Source: JBAYZQ01 sp041672385 (GTDB lineage Bacteria > Spirochaetota > Spirochaetia > Sphaerochaetales > Sphaerochaetaceae). Taken from it: DNA of 9,376 bases. Under the pieces are notes generated by a model. It did not search any database. It saw nothing but the letters and a program-made list of their open reading frames with translations, and was not told the DNA's origin. The position numbers and the translations under genes are program-made. Each line of letters opens with the position of its first letter. Positions within the stretch are counted from its first letter, which is position 1. The stretch is taken from the NCBI GenBank assembly GCA_041672385.1, contig JBAYZQ010000087.1:1-9376 (forward strand), in the 5' to 3' direction. Positions 1 to 6,492 of the stretch are shown here, piece after piece.

Positions 1-35
1 GTTACGTTTCTATTTGCTATTTTAAAATAATTCAT
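1..35 (-). CDS. Start of a second ABC exporter permease (partial, cut by left edge)
   Basis: Only the first 11 codons lie in the window, reading MNYFKIANRNV. They begin at an ATG 10 nt downstream of a perfect AGGAGG that overlaps the stop region of the preceding permease. The N-terminus resembles the start of FtsX/MacB-type permeases, with a short lead into an 'A-RN-' motif, and compares well with the upstream permease (residues 6-12, SKIAFRN). ABC exporters of this family often use two permeases encoded side by side, so a second, heterodimeric permease is the natural reading. The identity rests on 11 residues and operon position, so it is tentative; that a gene starts here is well supported. 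Confidence 0.6.
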   Translation of the reverse strand, partial: MNYFKIANRNV

Positions 36-45
36 ATAAATATGT

Positions 46-51
46 CCTCCT
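46..51 (-). promoter_or_regulatory. Strong Shine-Dalgarno for the left-edge gene
   Basis: The minus strand reads AGGAGG, partly overlapping the TAG stop of the preceding permease and 10 nt upstream of the ATG at 35. It is the main evidence that a further gene of the exporter operon starts here and is translated right after the permease. Confidence 0.65.
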
Positions 52-1546
52 AATGGGCACTCATTGCTTCTCGAGGAGATATCCTAAGTGCTAAAGCAAC
101 AGGATATAGGCTTGCTAATACTGAAATGACTGATATTATAATTAAAGACCAAATAATTGATGAAAAACTAATTATTGGTATAAATATATCTCCGCCCAAT
201 AAAATTTTCATAAACATTCCATTGGCTTTTAAACCAATTTGACCTAAAATACCTAATACTCCAACACCTATCAAACATCCAATTATTCCAAAAACAATTG
301 TAATGAAAAGAGTTTCCATCCCTATCATATTTCTTATAAAGGATTTTTTTGCCCCAATGGCTCTCATTGTTCCAATTTCAGCAGTACGTTCGGATACAGA
401 AACTACCAGGGTATTCATTATTACAATAACTACCACCACTGCTATGATTGCCAAGATAGCGTAAAATATTGTTCCTGCTACATCTGCTAATTGGGCTGAC
501 ATACCAGCTCCATCAGTCCATTTATAAGCTGTTAGTTCTAAATCGTTTTCAGTGAAAAAATCATTTAAATTGTTAATCATCTGATCAGTATTATTGGTGT
601 TATCAAGTTTAATAAGCATGTAACTCCATGCGTCATTATCAAGAGCATTTAATGAAGCTCTTTCAGAGGTATCTCCAAGTATATTAAGAAAGTCTTCTTC
701 GCTAGAAATTGTATCATTTAAACTTTCTTGATCAAATAAATCATTATTATCAGCGAATAAATCATCACTGGAAGTTGAAAAAAGGCTATCCTCATCAAAG
801 GTTCCAAGGTTTTCTTTTTCATTTTCATTTAAATTAAGACTTTGTTCAGTATTTAAAAGTATACCATTTAAAGCTCTACTATTTTCTTGGTCCAAAAAAC
901 AAATTAAAGAAACATCAATTGAAGAATCATCAAATTGATGAACTCCTCGAATAGTTACTTCACGAATTTTAGTTCCAGTAGAATCATTAATGGTTGAAAT
1001 AATAAGTTTATCACCTATTTGAGCTTTAACTTTTGAAGTAGCATTTATCATATCAAGTACATATTGTGAAAGTACTATTCCTTCCTCACCATCGTTCAGA
1101 AAGGTTCCTTGGGTAATATTAATTCCAGAGGAAAACATCTTTTGATAATCAAGAGAGTCAACTCCTAGAAAGATTCCAAACCCCTCTCCATTTTCACCAA
1201 ATTTTATTAATCCAGCACTGTTAATTTGTCCAGTAGTATCTTTAATACCTTTAATATCAGTTATTTTATTTTGAAGTTCATCAAAATTTTTTATTACTGA
1301 AGTTGAACCCTCAGAAACTGAGGGAAAAATCAAAGATGGGCTTGAATTTTTATCTGGAGCAACAAAAATGCTACCAGTATATTTTTCAACATAGTTTTTT
1401 TCTATACCATTATTTATAGTAGTTAAAATGCTTGATCCGATTATGAGGATGGCAATGCTTACAGCTACTAGTAGACCAATAATCAAAGTTTTTGATTTAT
1501 GTTGTTTAAGATTTCTAAAGGCAATCTTAGAAAGTACGAAATCCAT
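50..1546 (-). CDS. MacB/FtsX-type ABC transporter permease
   Basis: Membrane subunit of an ABC exporter of the MacB/LolC/FtsX fold, 498 residues. It has one N-terminal membrane helix (about 21-42), a large extracytoplasmic domain (about 43-350), and three C-terminal helices (about 355-382, 408-436, 453-486). The segment at 385-404 (SERTAEIGTMRAIGAKKSFI) is the conserved cytoplasmic coupling helix that contacts the ATPase, and the end (YPVALALRISPREAMSAH) is the usual FtsX-family tail. The ATPase is encoded 3 nt upstream; the start ATG is preceded by AGGAG embedded in the last ATPase codons, so translation is probably coupled. The extracytoplasmic domain carries an unusual acidic stretch (about 240-290) with repeated D-x-L-F-like units. 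The family exports or mechanically transmits to lipoproteins, peptides, antibiotics or cell-wall hydrolases; the substrate cannot be told from sequence. Confidence 0.92.
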   Translation of the reverse strand: MDFVLSKIAFRNLKQHKSKTLIIGLLVAVSIAILIIGSSILTTINNGIEKNYVEKYTGSIFVAPDKNSSPSLIFPSVSEGSTSVIKNFDELQNKITDIKGIKDTTGQINSAGLIKFGENGEGFGIFLGVDSLDYQKMFSSGINITQGTFLNDGEEGIVLSQYVLDMINATSKVKAQIGDKLIISTINDSTGTKIREVTIRGVHQFDDSSIDVSLICFLDQENSRALNGILLNTEQSLNLNENEKENLGTFDEDSLFSTSSDDLFADNNDLFDQESLNDTISSEEDFLNILGDTSERASLNALDNDAWSYMLIKLDNTNNTDQMINNLNDFFTENDLELTAYKWTDGAGMSAQLADVAGTIFYAILAIIAVVVVIVIMNTLVVSVSERTAEIGTMRAIGAKKSFIRNMIGMETLFITIVFGIIGCLIGVGVLGILGQIGLKANGMFMKILLGGDIFIPIISFSSIIWSLIIISVISVLASLYPVALALRISPREAMSAH

Positions 1547-1549
1547 ATA

Positions 1550-2266
1550 CTACTCCTGTTCATTTCGAATATTTGAAACAATTTCTCCATCTTTCAAACG
1601 TATAACATGGTCGGCAATATCAACAATTGATTGATCATGTGTTGAAAAAACAAAAGTAGTACCAATATCACCATTCATTTTTTTCATTAATTTAATAATT
1701 TTTTCACTACTTTTTGAATCAAGATTCGCTGTAGGTTCATCTGCTAAAACAATAGATGGCTTTGTTACTAATGCTCTGGCAATTGCAACTCTTTGTCTTT
1801 GTCCACCAGAAAGTTCGTTTGGTCGATGTTTCGTCCAATCTTCAAGTCCAACAACTTTAATCAAGTATTTTATCCATTCTTCTCTTTCTTTTTTATTATC
1901 ATTCTTATTTTTTTCTAAAAGTAAGGGAAATTCTATATTTTCATAAATATTTAGAACAGGGATAAGATTAAATGATTGAAAGATAAAACCAAGAGTATCA
2001 TGTCTTAACTTTGTTATTTCGGTGTCTTTAAGACCATTTGTGAGTTTTCCATTGATGGTGACTTTACCTGTATCAGATGTATCAATACAACCAATCATAT
2101 TTAAGATTGTTGATTTACCTGAGCCGGAAGGACCTGCAAAAGAAACGAAGTCTCCTTTATTTAAACCGAAGGATACATCCTTTATTGCATGTACCTTAGT
2201 TTTCCCTAAAGAGTAATATTTATTAACATTTTCAAAACAAATTATTTTTGAATCGCTACAATACAT
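1550..2266 (-). CDS. ABC transporter ATP-binding protein (MacB/LolD type)
   Basis: Cytoplasmic ATPase of the exporter, 238 residues, the normal length for the LolD/MacB-NBD/FtsE group. All motifs are intact: Walker A GPSGSGKST (45-53), Q-loop Gln97, signature LSGGQ (152-156), Walker B IVLADEP (172-178 with catalytic Glu177), D-loop NLDS (181-184) and switch His210. The stretch at about 101-117 (LIPVLNIYENIEFPLLL) is typical of the macrolide/lipoprotein exporter branch. The start ATG lies 6 nt after AAAGGAG. It is the first gene of a minus-strand operon with the permease 3 nt downstream. The promoter region contains a perfect PerR-type palindrome overlapping the probable -10, so peroxide- or metal-responsive repression is a reasonable inference. 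Confidence 0.95.
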   Translation of the reverse strand: MYCSDSKIICFENVNKYYSLGKTKVHAIKDVSFGLNKGDFVSFAGPSGSGKSTILNMIGCIDTSDTGKVTINGKLTNGLKDTEITKLRHDTLGFIFQSFNLIPVLNIYENIEFPLLLEKNKNDNKKEREEWIKYLIKVVGLEDWTKHRPNELSGGQRQRVAIARALVTKPSIVLADEPTANLDSKSSEKIIKLMKKMNGDIGTTFVFSTHDQSIVDIADHVIRLKDGEIVSNIRNEQE

Positions 2267-2281
2267 TGTAAACTCCTTTGT

Positions 2282-2296
2282 TTATAATAATTATAA
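2282..2296. promoter_or_regulatory. PerR-box-like operator (TTATAATAATTATAA)
   Basis: Perfect 7-1-7 palindrome identical to the Bacillus PerR box consensus TTATAATnATTATAA; symmetry extends one more pair, to 2281-2297. On the minus strand it contains a TATAAT (2295 to 2290) placed as the -10 for the exporter ATPase, just upstream of that gene's ribosome binding site (2273-2279). Binding there would block transcription. PerR is a Fur-family metal-dependent peroxide sensor common in Bacillota. Because the motif is all A/T in an AT-rich genome and includes a natural -10, chance origin is not excluded. No perR gene is in the window. Confidence 0.55.
2290..2295 (-). promoter_or_regulatory. Probable -10 box of the ABC exporter operon
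   Basis: The minus strand reads a perfect TATAAT that would start transcription near 2283, giving a leader of about 17 nt with AAAGGAG at 2279-2273 before the ATG at 2266. The -35 about 17 nt upstream (TATTTA, 2318-2313) is a poor match, so this would be a weak or activator-helped promoter. It lies wholly inside the PerR-like palindrome. Confidence 0.4.
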
Positions 2297-2343
2297 AATA
2301 CTACAAAAAATTTAAATAACTAATAGATAATAAATTAACGAAC

Positions 2344-2360
2344 AATAACAAATTGTTATT
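2344..2360. promoter_or_regulatory. Perfect 8-1-8 palindrome, operator-like, upstream of hydrogenase
   Basis: AATAACAA-A-TTGTTATT is a perfect inverted repeat with a one-base centre. It sits about 50 nt upstream of the predicted hydrogenase transcription start and 56 nt from its ATG, immediately before the predicted -35. The geometry is that of a dimeric regulator site. Half-site order is opposite to the clostridial Rex site (TTGTTAA-N4-TTAACAA), and it is not a PerR, Fur or CRP/FNR consensus, so the regulator is not assigned. Confidence 0.4.
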
Positions 2361-2366
2361 TAAATC

Positions 2367-2395
2367 TTGTTTATAAGAATTTATTAGTGTATAAC
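2367..2395 (+). promoter_or_regulatory. Candidate sigma-A promoter for the hydrogenase
   Basis: TTGTTT (2367-2372), a 17-nt spacer, then TATAAC (2390-2395). The -10 matches 5 of 6 consensus bases, the -35 only 3 of 6. The start site would fall near 2402, giving a short leader with AGAGGG (2403-2408) 7 nt before the ATG. The weak -35 next to a palindrome suggests regulated transcription. Confidence 0.35.
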
Positions 2396-2415
2396 AAAAT
2401 AAAGAGGGTTATATA

Positions 2416-3924
2416 ATGAAATATGAATATAAAACGCTTTCCTTTATCAGACATAAAGTTTTTACTGCTGTAAGTAAAATGGCTTTTGAAAATAATTTGG
2501 ATAACTTAGAAAATATTCCATATGAAATTATACCTGGAGATGTAAAAACTTATAGGGAAAGTACTTTTTTAGATCGTGCTATTGTAAGTGAAAGAATTCG
2601 TTTAGCTATGGGGTTAAATTTGAGACCCAGTGATAAATCAAGAGCTATTTCAGAAGGAATAGAGCAAGCGAAAATACCTTCAAAGTATTATGAACCCCCA
2701 TTAATAAATATTATTAAGTTTGCCTGTAATGCTTGCCCCAGCAATAAATACGAAGTTACAAATATGTGTCGTGGATGTTTAGCTCACCCTTGTGTTGAAG
2801 TTTGTCCAAAACAAGCAGTAAGTATAATTAATGGGAAAAGCTTTATTGATCAAGATAAATGTATTCAATGTGGTTTATGTGCAAAGGCTTGTCCCTATTC
2901 AGCAATAATAAAGCATGAACGTCCTTGTGAAAATGCTTGTGGAATGGATGCTATCCATTCAGATAAGTATGGAAGAGCTGATATTGATTATGATTTGTGT
3001 GTAAGTTGTGGAATGTGTTTAGTAAATTGTCCATTTGGTGCAATTTCAGATAAAAGCCAAATTTATCAGTTGATTCGAGCTATGAATGAAGGATGCAAAG
3101 TAATTGGAATTGTAGCTCCTTCTTATCTAGGACAATTTGGAAGAAATGTTGGATTTAATGATTTTAAAAGAGCCTTATTGAAATTGGGGTTAGATGATGT
3201 TGTAGAAATTGCAATTGGTGCAGATATTTGTACTATTGAAGAAGCTGAAGATTTCATGAAAAATGTTCCTGGAAAATATGATTTTATGGGTACTTCATGT
3301 TGTCCTTCTTGGGCGGTTATGGCAAAAAAGATGTTTCCAGAATTTTCTGACCATATTTCAATGGCTCTAACTCCAATGGTATTTACAGCCCGTTTTGTCA
3401 GAGAAAAGAATCAAAATGCTAAAATTGTATTTATTGGACCTTGTAGTGCAAAAAAACTTGAAGCTTCGAGAAAAAGCATAAAAAGCGAAGTGGATTTTGT
3501 AATTACTTATGAAGAATTATCAGGAATGTTCGATGCAAAGAATGTAGAAGTTGTTGGAACTGATAAAACTCTTAATGATGAGGCTACCGCTTCAGGAAGA
3601 GGGTTTGCTGTTGTTGGAGGAGTAGCTAATGCAGTGTCAAATTTAATAAAAAAACAAAACCCTGAAAAAGAAGTTAAAATTAAAACAGCAGCAGGTTTAA
3701 GAGAATGTCGAGAAATGCTTTCTGAAGCTAGAAAGGGAAAATATGATGGTTACCTTCTTGAAGGCATGGGGTGTCCAAATGGTTGTGTTTCCGGAGCTGG
3801 ATGTTTAGTTCAATCCAATGTAGCTGAGCGACAGGTTAAAAATGCTTCGAAAAACTCAAATTTAAAAACTTCTGACGAATCAAAGTATTCTGATAAACTT
3901 TATCTGTTGAATGAGAAAGTTTAA
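2416..3924 (+). CDS. [FeFe] hydrogenase, probably group B, with multi-cluster N-terminal domain
   Basis: Cytoplasmic iron hydrogenase interconverting protons, electrons and H2, probably with ferredoxin as partner; 502 residues. Sixteen cysteines between 104 and 205 could hold up to four [4Fe-4S] clusters: Cys104/107, Cys118/121/126/130, Cys149/152/155/159 followed by Pro, Cys171/175, and Cys195/198/201/205 followed by Pro. The three H-cluster loops are present: L1 TSCCPSW (293-299), L2 GPCSAKKLE (341-349) and L3 EGMGCPNGC (449-457), giving ligands Cys296, Cys343, Cys453, Cys457 and proton-relay Cys295. L2 has Gly where classical enzymes have Met, and the usual GGGQ after L3 is GAGC (460-463). 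These changes and the N-terminal layout fit the less-studied group B enzymes rather than group A. The start ATG follows AGAGGG by 7 nt. The C-terminus is a hydrophilic tail. Maturation proteins HydE, HydF and HydG are not in the window. It is oxygen sensitive by family knowledge. Confidence 0.93.
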   Translation: MKYEYKTLSFIRHKVFTAVSKMAFENNLDNLENIPYEIIPGDVKTYRESTFLDRAIVSERIRLAMGLNLRPSDKSRAISEGIEQAKIPSKYYEPPLINIIKFACNACPSNKYEVTNMCRGCLAHPCVEVCPKQAVSIINGKSFIDQDKCIQCGLCAKACPYSAIIKHERPCENACGMDAIHSDKYGRADIDYDLCVSCGMCLVNCPFGAISDKSQIYQLIRAMNEGCKVIGIVAPSYLGQFGRNVGFNDFKRALLKLGLDDVVEIAIGADICTIEEAEDFMKNVPGKYDFMGTSCCPSWAVMAKKMFPEFSDHISMALTPMVFTARFVREKNQNAKIVFIGPCSAKKLEASRKSIKSEVDFVITYEELSGMFDAKNVEVVGTDKTLNDEATASGRGFAVVGGVANAVSNLIKKQNPEKEVKIKTAAGLRECREMLSEARKGKYDGYLLEGMGCPNGCVSGAGCLVQSNVAERQVKNASKNSNLKTSDESKYSDKLYLLNEKV

Positions 3925-4457
3925 TTTTTTTCTGCTTGTTTTTTGAAGGCATCAAGATGCTGTAAAGATCCATCCCTTAAGGCTTCAAAAACAGTTCTTA
4001 CATCGTCATTTAAATCAAAAGTAAGGAATTTATCATACATAGCAATATTTTCTATTTCTGCGATTACTCCAATATCATAAATTTCTTCTAGAGAATTAGG
4101 TAAAATTACATGTTCGCTTCCCACAAAAGAGGGAACTTCATATCCATAGGTTTTATATAAATCTAAAAGATATCCTTCATGAACTTTTTCGGCTTCTATA
4201 ATATTACTGAAAGGTTTTGTAACATTATATTCTTCCATGATAAAGGTATACTCTGCAAATGCAAGTCTTTCATCTTCAATAGCATATTTTAACATTTGCT
4301 CTAGGGTGAATTCCTCTGTAATTTCAGCAGCTTTTGCACCAAACAATTCATTTGAAGAAGTACTAACGCTGAGTTCAGGTTGGGCTGAAGCCGAAATTGT
4401 AAAGAAACTAAATAACAATAACAGGGAAATCAGTAGAAAAAACTTTTTTAAAGTCAT
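3921..4457 (-). CDS. Secreted ferritin-like DUF2202-type protein
   Basis: 178-residue exported protein. A signal peptide (about 1-25) has Lys4-Lys5, a hydrophobic core and an ASA|Q cleavage site; there is no lipobox. The mature part is a four-helix ferritin-like domain. Candidate di-iron ligands are Glu61/Glu63 in EDERLAFAEY, the ExxH at Glu90-His93, Glu134/Glu136 in AEIENIAMYDKF, and His167 in the final helix (SLQHLDAF). In DUF2202 relatives, as I recall them, the last motif reads roughly SENHL, so the acidic residue before His seems to be missing here. The function of the family is not established; iron binding or redox is inferred from fold. AGGAG lies 6 nt before the ATG. The stop overlaps the converging hydrogenase stop by 4 nt, with no terminator hairpin between them. 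Confidence 0.85.
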   Translation of the reverse strand: MTLKKFFLLISLLLLFSFFTISASAQPELSVSTSSNELFGAKAAEITEEFTLEQMLKYAIEDERLAFAEYTFIMEEYNVTKPFSNIIEAEKVHEGYLLDLYKTYGYEVPSFVGSEHVILPNSLEEIYDIGVIAEIENIAMYDKFLTFDLNDDVRTVFEALRDGSLQHLDAFKKQAEKN

Positions 4458-4476
4458 AGCTTACTCCTTTTCTTAA

Positions 4477-4485
4477 ATTATAACA
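4477..4485 (-). promoter_or_regulatory. Extended -10 promoter of the ferritin-like gene
   Basis: The minus strand reads TGTTATAAT, a perfect extended -10 (TGnTATAAT). Such elements work with a poor -35, and here the -35 region (TTATTA, 4505-4500) is weak. Transcription would start near 4470, just ahead of AGGAG (4468-4464). It suggests this gene has its own promoter despite lying only 51 nt downstream of the 7-TM gene. Confidence 0.45.
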
Positions 4486-4508
4486 TGAATATTCAATTTT
4501 AATAAAAA

Positions 4509-5165
4509 TTATTTTGTACCCATTGCCTTATAACCAATTACAACTGTCCATACGTAGGCACAAGTTTTTGGAATCATAAGCATTCCAACTAGTGGGTATT
4601 TATGTGCAAAAAGTACAACTGGAATGTAACAAGCAAAGCTTATAATTATTGAAAGTGGAAGGAAAGAAAATGCCTTATCCTTAGAAGTTTTAATTTCTTT
4701 GTAATAAATAACAATAATTAATATTCCAAGTATTAAGAAAGGTATATTTCTTAAAATTCCCCATAAAAGAGAAGGTTCTGAGGAAGTCCAACCGTTCTGT
4801 GGGAATACACACAAGATTATTCTAGCCATTGCCAAAAAGAAAACTGTTTTTGTTAGTTTAGAATTTTTAGTTTTCTTATATCGATAGACCCAAACATAAT
4901 AAAGTAGGACATAAAAAATTGTCATGGTGATTGAAGTTACTAATTTTCCAATTCCAAGAGGACCAATTAAATTTTCAAGGCCCACTGTATTTAGGGCATA
5001 AGCTCTTGGAACTAGATGAAAGGCATCACCACTACCTAAAATTACTGCCAAAATACCAAAAATTGTGTATTGTTTTTCCTTACTTTTTTTTATCATAATG
5101 ATTCCAATACTTATAACTGTAATTAAATAAAATATATCAAAAATGGTCTCAAAATACTTTTGCAT
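4509..5165 (-). CDS. Uncharacterised seven-helix integral membrane protein
   Basis: 218 residues, almost entirely membrane-embedded, with about seven hydrophobic helices (near 8-25, 33-48, 70-94, 106-121, 137-155, 167-188, 193-212). I do not recognise a characterised family. Striking polar motifs lie at or in helices: GSGDAFHLVPR (44-54), which puts Asp47, His50 and Arg54 at the end of helix 2; PQNGW (122-126); RNIPF (139-143); and MLMIPKTCAYVW (195-206). Such buried polar and charged residues suggest an enzyme, metal site or channel rather than an anchor. The start was set at the ATG at 5165, which follows AAAGGAG by 5 nt; an in-frame ATG at 5225 has no ribosome binding site, overlaps the MFS stop region and adds a charged leader. 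It follows the MFS gene by 56 nt, so is probably its co-transcribed partner. Confidence 0.75.
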   Translation of the reverse strand: MQKYFETIFDIFYLITVISIGIIMIKKSKEKQYTIFGILAVILGSGDAFHLVPRAYALNTVGLENLIGPLGIGKLVTSITMTIFYVLLYYVWVYRYKKTKNSKLTKTVFFLAMARIILCVFPQNGWTSSEPSLLWGILRNIPFLILGILIIVIYYKEIKTSKDKAFSFLPLSIIISFACYIPVVLFAHKYPLVGMLMIPKTCAYVWTVVIGYKAMGTK

Positions 5166-5170
5166 AAAAA

Positions 5171-5177
5171 CTCCTTT
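5171..5177 (-). promoter_or_regulatory. Shine-Dalgarno that fixes the 7-TM start
   Basis: The minus strand reads AAAGGAG 5 nt upstream of the ATG at 5165. It decides between this start and the in-frame ATG 60 nt upstream, which has none. Confidence 0.7.
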
Positions 5178-5221
5178 AACTTTTGAGGATTTTTTGATGA
5201 TAATGGTTTCAAATTTTATAA

Positions 5222-6484
5222 TCAAGAGAAATGTTTGTTCTCAAATGAATTATTCTTTTTTGAAACAAGTGGAAAAGTAATTAATAGAATCAAAGCTAGT
5301 AAAAACATTGAATAGTTTAAACCAAACCTGTCGGCAACAAAACCTACCAATGGAGCCAAAACAATTGTAAAAATGGATTGAACCTGAGAAGCAAGACTCA
5401 AGACCGTTGTACGTTCTTGTTTATTCATATTATCATCAATAACATCAATAAAAATTGGTTTTCTAATATTTAACAATAAATACATTAGAATAAAAATTAA
5501 AATAACAAAAATAGGAAGTTCAATAGTAAAAGCTAAAATTAAAATAAGTAAAGGTAAACTTAGATATAATAGTTTTAACAGTTTATCACGACTTGTGAGT
5601 TTAATTAGTCTATAAGAATTTTTTGATCCAAAGGAACTTATTAAGTAAATGGCACAATAAGTTAAACCAAGTATAATCTTTAACGAATCATCCTTTGAGA
5701 AAGTTAAAAGTGTAAAGGCTATTGAAGTTACAAGTAAAGACTGTAAAATAGGTTGAATGTAATCTTTAATTGATGAAATAATACCTTCAAAAAGCCCATT
5801 ACTTATTATAAGTTTGTTTAAATTCTTGTTGGTAAAAATATTTTTAATTGAAGTTTTAACAAAAGCTATAAAACTAATTTCCCCTTTTTGTGTTTTTGAA
5901 TCAATTGAATTTGGATAGGAAAGAATTAAAAGAAAATCAATTATATAAGGAATAATTGAAATCAGAAAAATATAATTTGAATCTGGTACCATTAAAATAA
6001 AGACTATTCCTAGAATTGAACTAAAACTACTTCCAATAAGAGAAGCAGAGCGTGTGTGACCATAAACAAAAGTTTTGTAACTCGTCCATTCTTTTTGATC
6101 TAAATAAGCATAAATTAAGGCCTTATGACTGCCAGTTCTAAAAGCTTCTCCTAATCCAAAAAAGAATATAGCAACGGCTGCAATAAGAAAACCTTTTGTA
6201 AAGAAAAAGAAAATAAAAGAAATAATATAAAAGGTAAAGCAAAGACAAAGTTCTGTTTTCTTACCAATATAATCTGCAATAAAACCAGAAGGAATTTCAA
6301 AAACATTCATTATTATTTCTCTGATTGAAATTAAAAATCCAATTTCTAGAAGAGTAAGACCTTTATTTAACAAAAAAATTAAAAGAAAAGGTTCAAAAAA
6401 TTTTAAATCTTTTAAAAACCCATAAAAGGAAAACTTTATAATTAACGGGTCGTGTAGAATTGTTTTTTTCAAGTCATTAATCAT
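5222..6484 (-). CDS. Major facilitator superfamily transporter
   Basis: Twelve-helix secondary transporter, 420 residues from the chosen start. MFS motif A is clear after helix 2 (GFIADYIGKK, 67-76) and reappears at the matching place in the C-terminal half (GFVADRFG, 381-388). The segment GEAFRTGSHKALIYAYLD (112-129) is typical of a Bacillota drug-efflux-like MFS group, as is the N-terminal YGFLKDLKFFEPFLL. The substrate is unknown; multidrug or metabolite efflux would be the default guess. The start is uncertain: a GTG at 6541 would add 19 residues, but neither codon has a Shine-Dalgarno. The ATG at 6484 is preferred because the family usually begins just ahead of the YGFLK segment and because a good promoter sits directly in front of it, which the GTG would place inside coding sequence. 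First gene of a pair with the 7-TM protein. Confidence 0.88.
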   Translation of the reverse strand: MINDLKKTILHDPLIIKFSFYGFLKDLKFFEPFLLIFLLNKGLTLLEIGFLISIREIIMNVFEIPSGFIADYIGKKTELCLCFTFYIISFIFFFFTKGFLIAAVAIFFFGLGEAFRTGSHKALIYAYLDQKEWTSYKTFVYGHTRSASLIGSSFSSILGIVFILMVPDSNYIFLISIIPYIIDFLLILSYPNSIDSKTQKGEISFIAFVKTSIKNIFTNKNLNKLIISNGLFEGIISSIKDYIQPILQSLLVTSIAFTLLTFSKDDSLKIILGLTYCAIYLISSFGSKNSYRLIKLTSRDKLLKLLYLSLPLLILILAFTIELPIFVILIFILMYLLLNIRKPIFIDVIDDNMNKQERTTVLSLASQVQSIFTIVLAPLVGFVADRFGLNYSMFLLALILLITFPLVSKKNNSFENKHFS

Positions 6485-6492
6485 TGTTTTTG

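Noticed and set aside
2344..2395. Rex (NADH-sensing) operator upstream of the hydrogenase
   Set aside because: Rex sites read TTGTnAA-N4-TTnACAA. The palindrome here has the reverse half-site order and a 1-nt centre, and no other pair of half-sites in the gap has the right spacing.
3919..3932. T-rich run at the hydrogenase/ferritin-like convergence as a terminator
   Set aside because: The T run has no GC-containing stem in front of it on either strand.
5166..5225. 20-residue N-terminal extension of the 7-TM protein from ATG 5225
   Set aside because: It has no ribosome binding site and overlaps the end of the MFS gene, while the ATG at 5165 has AAAGGAG at 5 nt.
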